Positions 6,330-13,120 of a stretch of 39,103 bases of DNA are shown one piece after another. A program made the position numbers and the translations under genes. A model generated the notes under the pieces. That model had not been told where the DNA came from, ran no database searches, and saw only the letters and a list, made by a program, of their open reading frames with translations. The stretch's first letter is position 1. Each line of letters opens with the position of its first letter. Origin of the DNA: Dehalococcoidales bacterium (GTDB lineage: Bacteria > Chloroflexota > Dehalococcoidia > Dehalococcoidales > UBA5760); NCBI GenBank assembly GCA_028716225.1, contig JAQUQE010000014.1, forward strand, positions 1 to 39,103, written 5' to 3'.

Positions 6330-6458
6330 ATGAACTGTTCAGTAGGGAATCATCCGCCTATTAGCGAATGCGCTAAGTGTAAAAAGCAATGTCCCTTTGA
6401 AGTCGAGGACTTCAGCAAATGGGACGTAAGGATGGGCGAAGATGCTATTCGAAGTTGA
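6330..6458 (+). CDS. Small zinc-binding protein, 42 aa
   Basis: GGAGGG precedes the ATG at 6330. The motif CAKCKKQC, with an earlier Cys (NCSVGNHPP), suggests a single zinc site. The remainder is acidic. It overlaps the next gene by 17 bases. No family recognised. Confidence 0.55.
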   Translation: MNCSVGNHPPISECAKCKKQCPFEVEDFSKWDVRMGEDAIRS

Positions 6459-6630
6459 GGTCGAGTTACGCGATAAAAAAACACTGGTAATCGAGGCCGA
6501 GGATCCGGACGATGCGGCCTTCAAAGCAACGGAAAGGTGCGAGGATGACGGCCTAACCGTCACCGGGACCTACGTACAAAGGATGGATGCCTATGATCTT
6601 AAAGAAATGAAAGTCGCACATTTAATTTAA
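6442..6630 (+). CDS. Hypothetical protein, 62 aa
   Basis: A compact acidic alpha/beta peptide: strand LFEVEVEL, strand KTLVIEAED, helix DDAAFKATERC, strand TVTGTYV. This is the pattern of small phage proteins that sense or bind through a ferredoxin-like half fold. Translation probably starts inside the end of the previous gene. No function can be assigned. Confidence 0.6.
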   Translation: MLFEVEVELRDKKTLVIEAEDPDDAAFKATERCEDDGLTVTGTYVQRMDAYDLKEMKVAHLI

Positions 6631-6642
6631 AGGAGGGAAAAC

Positions 6643-6861
6643 ATGAAATCATCTACCATCAATAACTGGTCGAATTTATTGGCATGGCCAGTCAGAGCAC
6701 TTATCGTATGGTGGATATGGAATACGTGGGTTGGGCCAGCCCTTAAAATCCCGCAGATCGATTACTTGACTGCGCTTATGGGATTGCTCATGGTTTCATG
6801 TTTTCGCAGTAGCTATGGTTATCTCATTGGGAAAATCGTTGACAAATTAGAAGGTGAATAA
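6643..6861 (+). CDS. Small membrane protein, 72 aa
   Basis: A strong AGGAGGG site precedes the ATG. Two membrane segments are likely: residues 12-30 (LAWPVRALIVWWIWNTWVG) and 40-60 (YLTALMGLLMVSCF). The tail is short and charged. It is the second small membrane protein of the early operon. Function unknown. Confidence 0.65.
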   Translation: MKSSTINNWSNLLAWPVRALIVWWIWNTWVGPALKIPQIDYLTALMGLLMVSCFRSSYGYLIGKIVDKLEGE

Positions 6862-6902
6862 GGAACGGCAGTTAATCCTATATTCTGCCAAAGGAGAGAA
6901 TA

Positions 6903-7583
6903 ATGGCAAAGGTATTGAGTGTAATCCCAAAGAAGTGGGAACGGGATGGTAAGTCAGGGGAATTCTGGCAACTGGCTGTCACAATGACAGATGGCACGAC
7001 GCGCGGCGTCGATTCGTACCGGGAACTGAAAACCGGCGACGAGATTCCCGACAGCGAAATCAAGCCCGGTAAGAAAGAAGGCACCTGGGTAATCTGGTCA
7101 GACAGAAAAGGTGGTGGGAAAGGGAATTACCAGCGCAATGACGACTCAATCCGGGCCCAGTGTGCTTTCAAAGGAATGGTGGACCTCATCATCGCCAACA
7201 AAATGAACGTCGCCGACCTGAATACACCGACCTGTATCAAGCTGGCAACCATCATCAAGAACACAGAGGAAGCAGTCAAAGGTCAGCAGGTCGGGCTAAA
7301 AAGTGCAGGTGATGCAGGTGGTGCAGCCCATGCCGGTCAGCTCGCAGGTCAACCGCCATCAGCGCACGGCGCAGATCCCAGCAAGGTCCCCCCGCCCCCG
7401 ATCATTCCGGAAAGTGTACCGCCACCTATCAAGTCAATGGGAGAGCTGAGGACTAAGATCAAAAAGACCTATTCGACCCTTCAAACCGTAGCCGCCCAGG
7501 ACTCCATACTCGGGAAAGAACCAATCACGGATTATGACGCGGCCTTTCAGAAGGTAGTCGATTACATGGGAAAGGAGATATAA
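6903..7583 (+). CDS. Putative ssDNA-binding / recombination-associated protein
   Basis: 226 residues. Residues 1-75 look like an OB-type beta barrel (VLSVIPKKWE, FWQLAVTMTDGTT, GTWVIW). Residues 80-125 contain a helical segment seen in phage replication-recombination proteins (SIRAQCAFKGMVDLIIANK). A Gly/Ala/Pro-rich linker (residues 140-180) leads to a helical C-terminus. The overall pattern resembles single-strand binding proteins with a flexible tail, although no acidic SSB tip is present. AAGGAGAG precedes the ATG. Assigned with caution. Confidence 0.55.
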   Translation: MAKVLSVIPKKWERDGKSGEFWQLAVTMTDGTTRGVDSYRELKTGDEIPDSEIKPGKKEGTWVIWSDRKGGGKGNYQRNDDSIRAQCAFKGMVDLIIANKMNVADLNTPTCIKLATIIKNTEEAVKGQQVGLKSAGDAGGAAHAGQLAGQPPSAHGADPSKVPPPPIIPESVPPPIKSMGELRTKIKKTYSTLQTVAAQDSILGKEPITDYDAAFQKVVDYMGKEI

Positions 7584-7585
7584 AA

Positions 7586-7744
7586 ATGGCGATTACTTCA
7601 ATCACGGCAATTAAGTCCTATTTTGAGGCCGATGGCGGTCGCAAGGTCACACTTGAGGAAGTCAAGAATCTTTCAAAGGTCGAGCGTGACGAACTGGCCC
7701 AACTCGCAGCGAAGGAATTGGGCGAGGAAATCGCCCCATCTTAA
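7586..7744 (+). CDS. Small helical protein, 52 aa
   Basis: AAGGAG precedes the ATG at 7586 and overlaps the end of the previous gene. The second half is a helical, acidic segment (VERDELAQLAAKELGEE). It is similar in style to small phage regulators encoded between recombination genes. No family recognised. Confidence 0.6.
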   Translation: MAITSITAIKSYFEADGGRKVTLEEVKNLSKVERDELAQLAAKELGEEIAPS

Positions 7745-7764
7745 AAAAATCTAAAGGAGGGGAT

Positions 7765-8391
7765 ATGATAGACGTCAAACCAAATCTCCAAACACTTGTC
7801 CGCAGAGCAGAAGACCAGTTCTTCCCTTGGATAACGAAATGGTCGGTCGAATCCTTAGTTATCCAGACAGACGAGCAGCTTAAAAACGCCAACGACCTTC
7901 TCGGAATAGGGAAAGCCATACACCGTGACCTCGAAGAGGCCCGGAAAGAGGAGAAGCGGCCTATCCTCGAACAGGCCGAAGCCGTGGACGACAAATACAA
8001 GCCTATCAAGAACAGAATCGCGTTAGGTGTGAGCCTGATCGATAAGGCTGTTTTGACCTACCACGACAAGAAAAAGAAAGAGGCCGACGCACTCCTGTTA
8101 ATGCAGATGCAGGAAGAGGCGCCGAAGATGGCGGAGTGCCGGACAACCGGAGAGGTTTACGAAGCCCCAGAAGCCATAGTCAAGCCGGTCACTAACTCCG
8201 TGCGGGGCAATATGAGCAGCACGGCGATCATCGAGGGGTACGAATACGAGATCATCGACCCGGACGCAGTGCCGCGCGAGCTCTGCAGCCCTGACTTAAA
8301 GAAGATCAAGGCCAAGCATAAGTATGACAAACTCCCGATCCCCGGTGTCCTGATTACGGCGAAATCTCACACGAGCACGAGGCTGGGATGA
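7765..8391 (+). CDS. Coiled-coil protein of the phage recombination cluster type
   Basis: 208 residues. Residues 40-115 are a long charged coiled coil (LEEARKEEKRPILEQAEAV; YHDKKKKEADALL). The C-terminus has IIDPDAVPRELCSPD and PIPGV. As recalled, this C-terminal pattern is common in uncharacterised phage proteins encoded near recombinases and ssDNA-binding proteins. Its placement after a putative SSB-like gene fits. No catalytic motif is seen. Confidence 0.6.
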   Translation: MIDVKPNLQTLVRRAEDQFFPWITKWSVESLVIQTDEQLKNANDLLGIGKAIHRDLEEARKEEKRPILEQAEAVDDKYKPIKNRIALGVSLIDKAVLTYHDKKKKEADALLLMQMQEEAPKMAECRTTGEVYEAPEAIVKPVTNSVRGNMSSTAIIEGYEYEIIDPDAVPRELCSPDLKKIKAKHKYDKLPIPGVLITAKSHTSTRLG

Positions 8392-8693
8392 TAGAAAAAC
8401 TGATGCTCAAATTAGGCTATGTCCCACTCCCCAAAGCCGGAGAAGGGCAGATAGTGGTCGGGCCGGTTGTCAGGAAATTGCCGGTCAGGAAATCAAAGAT
8501 TGGAGTCGGCGATCTGCCGCCAGCGGCCCAGGCCCTTTGTGACGCCATAGAAAATGCAGGTGGGGAAGTCCACATCACTGAAATCCGCGCCAACCTCTGT
8601 GATATCTGCAAGGCCGACTTTAAGGACTGCCTCAAAGCGGTCAAGGAAACCGATCAGGTACATAACACGGTCAAATGCACGGAGTATAAATGA
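8388..8693 (+). CDS. Hypothetical protein, 101 aa, possible winged helix
   Basis: Starts at an ATGA overlap with the previous gene. The first 45 residues are basic and flexible. Residues 48-101 form helix-helix-strand (AAQALCDAIENAGGEVHITE, then LCDICKADFKDCLKAV) compatible with a winged-helix fold. Five Cys are present, three as CDICxxxxxxC. Its stop overlaps the start at 8690. Function unknown. Confidence 0.55.
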   Translation: MIEKLMLKLGYVPLPKAGEGQIVVGPVVRKLPVRKSKIGVGDLPPAAQALCDAIENAGGEVHITEIRANLCDICKADFKDCLKAVKETDQVHNTVKCTEYK

Positions 8694-8878
8694 GGAACCG
8701 CGCCACCCTGAAGGTAACAACAGGGACTCTGCTTGTGACGGCCCGTAGGTCACTGACGCGGCTATCCTCCTTGGGCCGGGCAACCGGCCCGGACATTACC
8801 GCTGGGGCCGGGAAATCTAAAAAGGAGAGGTCAAAAGAATATCACCCCGGCGAGATCCCGGCCTCAGATTTAATATGA
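8690..8878 (+). CDS. Uncertain small basic protein, 62 aa
   Basis: Both ends use ATGA overlaps, with the gene before and the gene after, which argues for real coupled translation; the next gene has no ribosome site of its own. The N-terminal 45 codons run through strongly self-complementary DNA (see 8692-8790) and are basic and low in hydrophobic core residues. The end (KKERSKEYHPGEIPASDLI) looks more protein-like. It may be a real gene, or an RNA element with an incidental frame. Confidence 0.4.
   Translation: MRNRATLKVTTGTLLVTARRSLTRLSSLGRATGPDITAGAGKSKKERSKEYHPGEIPASDLI
8692..8790 (+). ncRNA. Candidate three-way-junction RNA element
   Basis: GAGGA (8692-8696) and CCGCG (8698-8702) pair with CGCGG (8757-8761) and TCCTC (8765-8769). 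Inside are a CCCTG/CAGGG hairpin and a GTGAC/GTCAC hairpin. Immediately after comes a 7-bp GGGCCGG/CCGGCCC hairpin with a GCAA tetraloop of GNRA type (8773-8790). There is no poly-U. The fold overlaps the weak frame at 8690-8878. It may control translation of the gene at 8875. Confidence 0.35.
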
Positions 8879-9180
8879 TCGACCACGAAGCAAAAGCAAG
8901 GGAATGGGGCAAACGTCACCCTGAATTTATCAGAGAGGATGCTTTGAAAAAAGTGAAACGAAAGTACCATAAAAAGAAGCGGTCGTTAGCTGAAGGTGAA
9001 ACGGTTAAAAAGGGAACACACCGGGCATTAAACGGAGGCACCGCGCGATCTGACGCCATAATCCGCAACGCACTCACTCTTAAATGGCTGGCCTTCCTTG
9101 AACAGCCGGACAATGCCAATAAGGTGCTCAACCAGATACGGGCGGACTTCGCAAAGGAGGTTTTGAAATGCACCCAATAG
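8875..9180 (+). CDS. Basic hypothetical protein, 101 aa
   Basis: Starts at an ATGA overlap with the uncertain frame upstream and lacks its own ribosome site. The N-terminal half is very basic (KKVKRKYHKKKRS), and the C-terminal half is helical (ALTLKWLAFLEQPDNANKVL). Nucleic-acid binding is likely. No family recognised. Confidence 0.6.
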   Translation: MIDHEAKAREWGKRHPEFIREDALKKVKRKYHKKKRSLAEGETVKKGTHRALNGGTARSDAIIRNALTLKWLAFLEQPDNANKVLNQIRADFAKEVLKCTQ

Positions 9181-9383
9181 ACACGCCGGTATATGCCGGT
9201 CAAAGGAACAGGTTACACGGAATCATTCAAGGTACTGAATATTATCACGACCCCGAGGAACCGGACGCCACTAAACGATGTGGAAAGACTTATCACGTCA
9301 GGGTGGGTAATCCCTGCGTTGAAGGATTTTTGACTCCGGATTTGCACCAGATTTCAACGGTAAGAGTGAGGGATTTGTTTTGA
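9168..9383 (+). CDS. Hypothetical protein, 71 aa
   Basis: AAAGGAGG lies upstream of the ATG inside the previous gene. The protein is beta-rich and polar (LHGIIQGTEYYHDP, TYHVRVGNP). The TGA stop overlaps the TTG start of the HNH protein. No family recognised. Confidence 0.6.
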   Translation: MHPIDTPVYAGQRNRLHGIIQGTEYYHDPEEPDATKRCGKTYHVRVGNPCVEGFLTPDLHQISTVRVRDLF

Positions 9384-9844
9384 ATTATAAGACGGATTAT
9401 GCACAGAAATTAAAAGACCCACGCTGGCAAAAGAAGCGATTGGAGATTTTAGCACGGGATGAATGGACCTGCCAGAAGTGCCTTGATACCGAATCTACTC
9501 TTATAGTTCACCACCGCTTATATATCTCTGGCAATGATCCCTGGGATTACCCGGATGATTTTTTAATCACACTATGCGAAACGTGCCATGAGAGTGAATC
9601 TCGGAATATGGCCACTATGGAAAAGGGATTGATTGAATCGCTAAAGGCATCATTTTTCGCCGAGGATATACAGGAACTTATCGTGGGGTTCTGGCAAATA
9701 GAGTTGCAATATAAATCAGATATAGTTGCCTCTGCATTAGGATGGGCGATTAGGGACCCTGAAATGCAAAGGGAAATAGTTGATAAGTTCGTGGCGCAAT
9801 TAAAAGAGTTACAGAATGCACTAACAGGGAATCGTAATGCCTAA
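9380..9844 (+). CDS. HNH endonuclease-family protein
   Basis: 154 residues from TTG 9380, supported by GAGGG at 9368-9372 with 7-base spacing. Residues 10-75 hold an HNH fold: a Cys pair CQKC, the LIVHHRLY histidines, and CETCH. An Asp/Asn-rich segment lies between (SGNDPWDYPDDF). The C-terminal half is helical and unlike known nucleases. In an early operon it could be a homing-type nuclease or a phage DNA-processing HNH. The start and zinc ligands are clear; the role is not. Confidence 0.75.
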   Translation: MNYKTDYAQKLKDPRWQKKRLEILARDEWTCQKCLDTESTLIVHHRLYISGNDPWDYPDDFLITLCETCHESESRNMATMEKGLIESLKASFFAEDIQELIVGFWQIELQYKSDIVASALGWAIRDPEMQREIVDKFVAQLKELQNALTGNRNA

Positions 9845-10568
9845 AAATGCTTACTACTTCCCCCATGACAGCAATGCTTCACGGGACCCCAATATTTTAA
9901 AAATGCGATGCGCTTACCAGGCTGAAGGATACGGCTGGTATTGGATGATTATTGAATTACTCCGTGAGCAGGATAATTACAAGTTATCCGTAGCCGATGA
10001 ATGCGATTGCAATGCCATCGCAATGCATTGTTATGCGGACGCATTGCGGTTTAAAACCTACATCGATGATTGTGTTGAAAAGTTCCATTTATTTAACCGG
10101 ACTGACGGCTTTTTATGGAGCGAATCATTGACCCGTCGCATGAAAACCTTTGATGAACGGTCAGAAAAAGCGAGACTAAATGCCCTTGTTAGATGGGATG
10201 GTAATGCAAACGCAATGCAAACGCAATGCGGTGGCAATGCTAAAGATAAGAGAGTAAAGGAAATTAAAGTAAAAGGAAGTAAAGAAGATAAAGTAAAGGA
10301 AACAAAATACGAAGTGAGGAAAGCTGTTTTTCTAACCGCAAAAGAAACAGAGAAAATAATCGACCAATTTGGGGAACAGGGGGCTAATGAACGATTTGAG
10401 GCATTATCCCTGCATATATTATCCACAGGCAAAAAATACGACTCCCATTACTACACGTTGCTTAATTGGGAACGGCGAAAAACATCGGAACGCAACCCAA
10501 AAGGCAACGGCCAGCGTGACCCGGATAGCTATATCAAAGGAAGTCTGGGGCATATGGTGCAGCGATGA
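9837..10568 (+). CDS. Replication initiator / replisome organiser (Lin1244/DUF4373-like)
   Basis: 243 residues. Residues 1-105 match the N-terminal domain of phage replisome organisers (YYFPHDSNASRDPNILKM, then GYGWYWMIIELLREQ). A variable linker (residues 115-165) is Asn/Ala/Gln then Lys-rich, and the C-terminus has a helical domain (HYYTLLNWERRK). The linker DNA carries 11-bp-spaced GCAATGC repeats followed by an A-rich strand, as in initiator genes that contain their own origin. The product probably binds these and recruits host helicase. Confidence 0.75.
   Translation: MPKNAYYFPHDSNASRDPNILKMRCAYQAEGYGWYWMIIELLREQDNYKLSVADECDCNAIAMHCYADALRFKTYIDDCVEKFHLFNRTDGFLWSESLTRRMKTFDERSEKARLNALVRWDGNANAMQTQCGGNAKDKRVKEIKVKGSKEDKVKETKYEVRKAVFLTAKETEKIIDQFGEQGANERFEALSLHILSTGKKYDSHYYTLLNWERRKTSERNPKGNGQRDPDSYIKGSLGHMVQR
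10009..10047. repeat. GCAATGC iterons, cluster 1
   Basis: GCAATGC occurs at 10009-10015 and 10020-10026, 11 bp apart, with an inverted copy GCATTGC at 10041-10047. A further copy is at 9871-9877. All lie in the initiator gene. Confidence 0.6.
10201..10240. repeat. GCAATGC iterons, cluster 2: candidate replication origin
   Basis: Four units start at 10201, 10212, 10223 and 10234: one GTAATGC and three GCAATGC. The 11-bp period is one helical turn and is not a multiple of three, so it is not a protein repeat. An A-rich, purine-only-like stretch (10241-10320) follows and could be the unwinding region. Confidence 0.65.
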
Positions 10569-10870
10569 CAGAGAAAGAATTTGCCACAGCCGTTGAGGAT
10601 TTATTAAATCTCTACTCCTGGACCTGGTGCCATTACCGGCCAGCCAAAACAGACAAAGGCTGGCGCACACCGCTTTCAGGCCATAAAGGGATGCCGGATT
10701 ACATTGCTGTCAAAGGAAAACGGCTTCTGATGTTTGAATTGAAATCAGATACCGGCAAAGTCTCTCCTGAGCAGCAGGGATGGCTTGATGCCCTCGGAAA
10801 GACGAAGGTTGAGGTCTATTGCTGGCGGCCTGACCAGTTCAATGAAATAGTGGAGATATTGACCAGGTGA
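10565..10870 (+). CDS. VRR-NUC domain nuclease
   Basis: 101 residues, ATG overlapping the initiator stop. The core motifs are those of the VRR-NUC/PD-(D/E)XK fold: HKGMPDYIAV (catalytic Asp), LLMFELKSDTGK (E-x-K), then SPEQQGWLDAL and a final strand VEVYCWRP. Stand-alone phage VRR-NUC proteins cut branched DNA and often take the place of Holliday junction resolvases. Position after the initiator suits processing of replication intermediates. Confidence 0.85.
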   Translation: MTEKEFATAVEDLLNLYSWTWCHYRPAKTDKGWRTPLSGHKGMPDYIAVKGKRLLMFELKSDTGKVSPEQQGWLDALGKTKVEVYCWRPDQFNEIVEILTR

Positions 10871-11976
10871 GGCACATCGACCTCTTTTCAGGCATTGGCG
10901 GCTTCGCTTTAGCCTGCCAGTGGGTTGGGATTGAAACGATATGCTTTGTAGAAATAGACAAGTTTTGCCAGAAAGTTTTGAAAAGGCATTGGCCTGATGT
11001 GCCTATTGTCGAGGACGTAAATAATGTCGAAGAAATCAAACGAATTGTTGCCAACGCCATCGGCTTCGATGATGAGCGAGCAGGATTTTGTCCAAGCAAA
11101 AGGCAACAGCAAGACAAGACCAAAATACGAGGACGCGGGGTTTGCCCGATTGTTGCCAACGCCCAAAGGATCGCCATCGGGTCCAGATTACGCCAGACGC
11201 GGCCAGCCGCAGAGCGGAGCGGACGACCTTGTGACAATGATGGCCTCTTACTCACCGCCGGTTTCCCCTGCCAACCCTTCTCAAACGCAGGACGAAAACG
11301 AGGTTCGGCAGATGATCGTTACTTGTGGCCGCAGACTCTCACAGTCATTGAAGCTGTCAAGCCCAACTGGATCATTCTTGAAAACGTGCCTGGAATCCTC
11401 AATATGGTATTCCCCAATAGTGAAGTTGGAGTGGCAAGCCAAGCCACTTTATTCGGTGTTGAGAATGACGAAATCTGCGATTACAACACAATCTCCGGAC
11501 GAATCGAATCAGACCTCAGACAAGCAGGGTATGAAACAGTATGGCTTGTTATTCCAGCTTGCGGTGTCGGCGCACCCCACAGAAGAGATAGAGTGTGGAT
11601 TGTTGCCAACCGCGAGGGCTTGCGATTCAGAAGGGGGGCCGACAAAGGATGTGCAGAACCAGAATGGGCATTGGTTCAGGGAGAATCAAGAGGGCGTACG
11701 TTGGGGGATCAAACTCAAGGATGCGATAGCCATGCTACCGATACCCAAAGAGCGGGACTGGAAAGGGCAAACACAGAGGGGCAAATATCAACAGAACTCA
11801 ATAGCCGATTCGGTGATATTCCAGGATGGTCAGAAAACTGGTATGAAGTTGCAACCCACTTTTGTAGAGTGGATGCAAGGATACCCGATAGGGTGGACCG
11901 ACTTAAATCACTCGGAAACGCCATAGTACCGCAAGTAGCTTATGAACTAATTAAGGCAATTCAGGAGGTCGAATAG
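10867..11976 (+). CDS. dcm: DNA cytosine-5 methyltransferase (dual-coded gene)
   Basis: 369 residues from GTG overlapping the previous stop. Canonical motifs in order: I DLFSGIGGFALA (residues 4-15), IV GFPCQPFSNAG with the catalytic Cys, VI ENVPGI, VIII HRRDRVWIVA, X LGNAIVPQVAYELI. Unusually, about 70 residues of atypical sequence lie between motifs III and IV, and another long stretch lies between VIII and X where the target-recognition region is expected. These stretches repeat VANA/VAN and are exactly where the other reading frame (11024-11926) shows its own repeats. It probably protects phage DNA from restriction. Confidence 0.9.
   Translation: MRHIDLFSGIGGFALACQWVGIETICFVEIDKFCQKVLKRHWPDVPIVEDVNNVEEIKRIVANAIGFDDERAGFCPSKRQQQDKTKIRGRGVCPIVANAQRIAIGSRLRQTRPAAERSGRPCDNDGLLLTAGFPCQPFSNAGRKRGSADDRYLWPQTLTVIEAVKPNWIILENVPGILNMVFPNSEVGVASQATLFGVENDEICDYNTISGRIESDLRQAGYETVWLVIPACGVGAPHRRDRVWIVANREGLRFRRGADKGCAEPEWALVQGESRGRTLGDQTQGCDSHATDTQRAGLERANTEGQISTELNSRFGDIPGWSENWYEVATHFCRVDARIPDRVDRLKSLGNAIVPQVAYELIKAIQEVE
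11024..11926 (+). CDS. Overprinted ORF nested in the methyltransferase gene (LPTP-repeat, GWTDL family)
   Basis: A 300-codon frame lies wholly inside the methyltransferase gene in another frame. GAGG at 11011-11014 precedes the ATG by 9 bases. The protein has repeated LLPTPxxS-type units (LLPTPSAS, LLPTPKGSPSGPDYARRG, LLPTARACDSEGG, MLPIPKERDWKGQ), a central segment (SPTGSFLKTCLESSIWYSP, then LLFQLAVSAHPTEEIECG), and a C-terminal EWMQGYPIGWTDL. From memory these are the features of a widespread phage/bacterial family usually found near cytosine methyltransferases and often mislabelled as one. Function unknown. Confidence 0.6.
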   Translation: MSKKSNELLPTPSASMMSEQDFVQAKGNSKTRPKYEDAGFARLLPTPKGSPSGPDYARRGQPQSGADDLVTMMASYSPPVSPANPSQTQDENEVRQMIVTCGRRLSQSLKLSSPTGSFLKTCLESSIWYSPIVKLEWQAKPLYSVLRMTKSAITTQSPDESNQTSDKQGMKQYGLLFQLAVSAHPTEEIECGLLPTARACDSEGGPTKDVQNQNGHWFRENQEGVRWGIKLKDAIAMLPIPKERDWKGQTQRGKYQQNSIADSVIFQDGQKTGMKLQPTFVEWMQGYPIGWTDLNHSETP

Positions 11977-12149
11977 TGGACTTAAAAGAAGCCGTTATTA
12001 AGACTATTCAAGAAAATTACATAATCTCCATGAGTATGGAAAGTGTACCCGCTGAACCACTTGACCAGAAGATTACCCAAGAAGAACTGGTGAAAAGAGG
12101 ATACTGGCGATTGATTGTTAATTTGCAGCTTACTGAGGATATGAAATGA
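11976..12149 (+). CDS. Hypothetical protein, 57 aa
   Basis: GTG start overlapping the methyltransferase TAG, with AGGAGG at 11963-11968 and 7-base spacing. Acidic and amphipathic, with a pattern helix-loop-helix-strand (TQEELVKRGYWRLIVNLQL). Its TGA overlaps the ATG of the HNH gene. No family recognised. Confidence 0.65.
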   Translation: MDLKEAVIKTIQENYIISMSMESVPAEPLDQKITQEELVKRGYWRLIVNLQLTEDMK

Positions 12150-12442
12150 TACCAGCCAAAACCTTAAAGGAAATCAACCAGCGCAGCGAAGGACTCTGCG
12201 AGAATTGCGGGCGCCCAGCGGCGGACATCATGCACATCATACACAGAAAAATGGGAGGCCGAAACGGTATCTGGAAAAAGATAATCAACGACCCTCGGAA
12301 CTTAGCGGCCGGCTGTAGAGGTTGCCATGATCTGATTGACCTCCGCAGGAAACAACTATTCCCTGGGGAACGGGACAAAGCCCTTGAAATAATCAAAGCT
12401 AAAACGAATTGGTATACATGGGAGAATGAACATTGTGGTTAA
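12146..12442 (+). CDS. Small HNH endonuclease-family protein
   Basis: 98 residues with the full HNH layout: CENCG, the MHIIHRKMGG histidines, an Asn in NDPRNLAAGC, and CRGCHDLI. It is essentially one HNH domain with a short helical tail. The ATGA overlap couples it to the gene before. Comparable phage proteins act as DNA nickases in recombination or as free-standing homing nucleases; the context does not decide. Confidence 0.8.
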   Translation: MIPAKTLKEINQRSEGLCENCGRPAADIMHIIHRKMGGRNGIWKKIINDPRNLAAGCRGCHDLIDLRRKQLFPGERDKALEIIKAKTNWYTWENEHCG

Positions 12443-12608
12443 AAAATCTGCATTTTATTACTCGCGGCAACCATTAAAAGAGGATGATTTCAAGAAATCC
12501 GGCCTCGTGGAATTTGATATTGACTGGTATTTCATCCGCTTTATTAGAGAATGGAAACCAGGCTTATTGTTTTCCAAACATCTCAAGGAAAAGTTCAATG
12601 GAAAATAA
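12426..12608 (+). CDS. Hypothetical protein, 60 aa
   Basis: Begins inside the HNH gene (GGGAGA lies before the ATG) and ends inside the next gene. Basic and aromatic-rich (DIDWYFIRFIREWKPGLLF). The overlapping arrangement suggests a compact operon with coupled translation. No family recognised. Confidence 0.55.
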   Translation: MNIVVKKSAFYYSRQPLKEDDFKKSGLVEFDIDWYFIRFIREWKPGLLFSKHLKEKFNGK

Positions 12609-12981
12609 CGGCGAACACTTTATACGTATGAGTTTACCCACAGTCCGACTGTCGCGTGATAGTCAGAGGGAATATCCGAAAGAGGTTTATCCCTTCGGTG
12701 AAGGCATGGAGCTTTTCGCCCATGAATACGACGGAGCCTGGCACGTCTCTGAAAAAAACACCGGTTTAGTCGTAGGCAGGGGAGCCACTATGGATGAAGC
12801 GGTTGCAGACTCCCACAGGGTGATTGACCAGATGGGATTGGCTAAATTCATCGCTTCGATCAATGAAACGGTTTCCAAATTAAACTCAGGTATGGAATAT
12901 GATTACGGCCGTAAAGAATGGGTCGATCCTGAGAAGCATCCCAACGTAGCGCCGGAGATTTCGTATGCAGCAGACGATTAG
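12598..12981 (+). CDS. Hypothetical protein, 127 aa
   Basis: ATG 12598 is chosen because AAGGAA precedes it; the frame is open further upstream but without a ribosome site. Residues 30-85 follow a strand-strand-strand-helix pattern (LFAHEYDGAWHVSEKNTGLV, then TMDEAVADSHRVI) like HicB-type or other small antitoxin/regulator folds. No DNA-binding tail is evident. The C-terminus is acidic. Confidence 0.6.
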   Translation: MENNGEHFIRMSLPTVRLSRDSQREYPKEVYPFGEGMELFAHEYDGAWHVSEKNTGLVVGRGATMDEAVADSHRVIDQMGLAKFIASINETVSKLNSGMEYDYGRKEWVDPEKHPNVAPEISYAADD

Positions 12982-13120
12982 ATGTTGTCAACACTGCTCC
13001 AAGCCGATCATCCGTAACGGAGAGAGCCCGGCCAACTATCTTAAAAGGAAATACTGCTCTAAAGCCTGCTCTCGCGCCGACCAGAAAGGGAAGCATCCCT
13101 GGGACGCAACGATAAAATGA
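12965..13120 (+). CDS. Zinc-finger protein, 51 aa
   Basis: GGAG at 12954-12957 precedes the ATG by 7 bases. The four-Cys arrangement RCCQHCSK and YCSKACSR, separated by a short basic loop, is a treble-clef type zinc finger commonly seen as tiny stand-alone phage proteins beside HNH genes. Its TGA overlaps the ATG of the HNH gene at 13117. Confidence 0.65.
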   Translation: MQQTIRCCQHCSKPIIRNGESPANYLKRKYCSKACSRADQKGKHPWDATIK

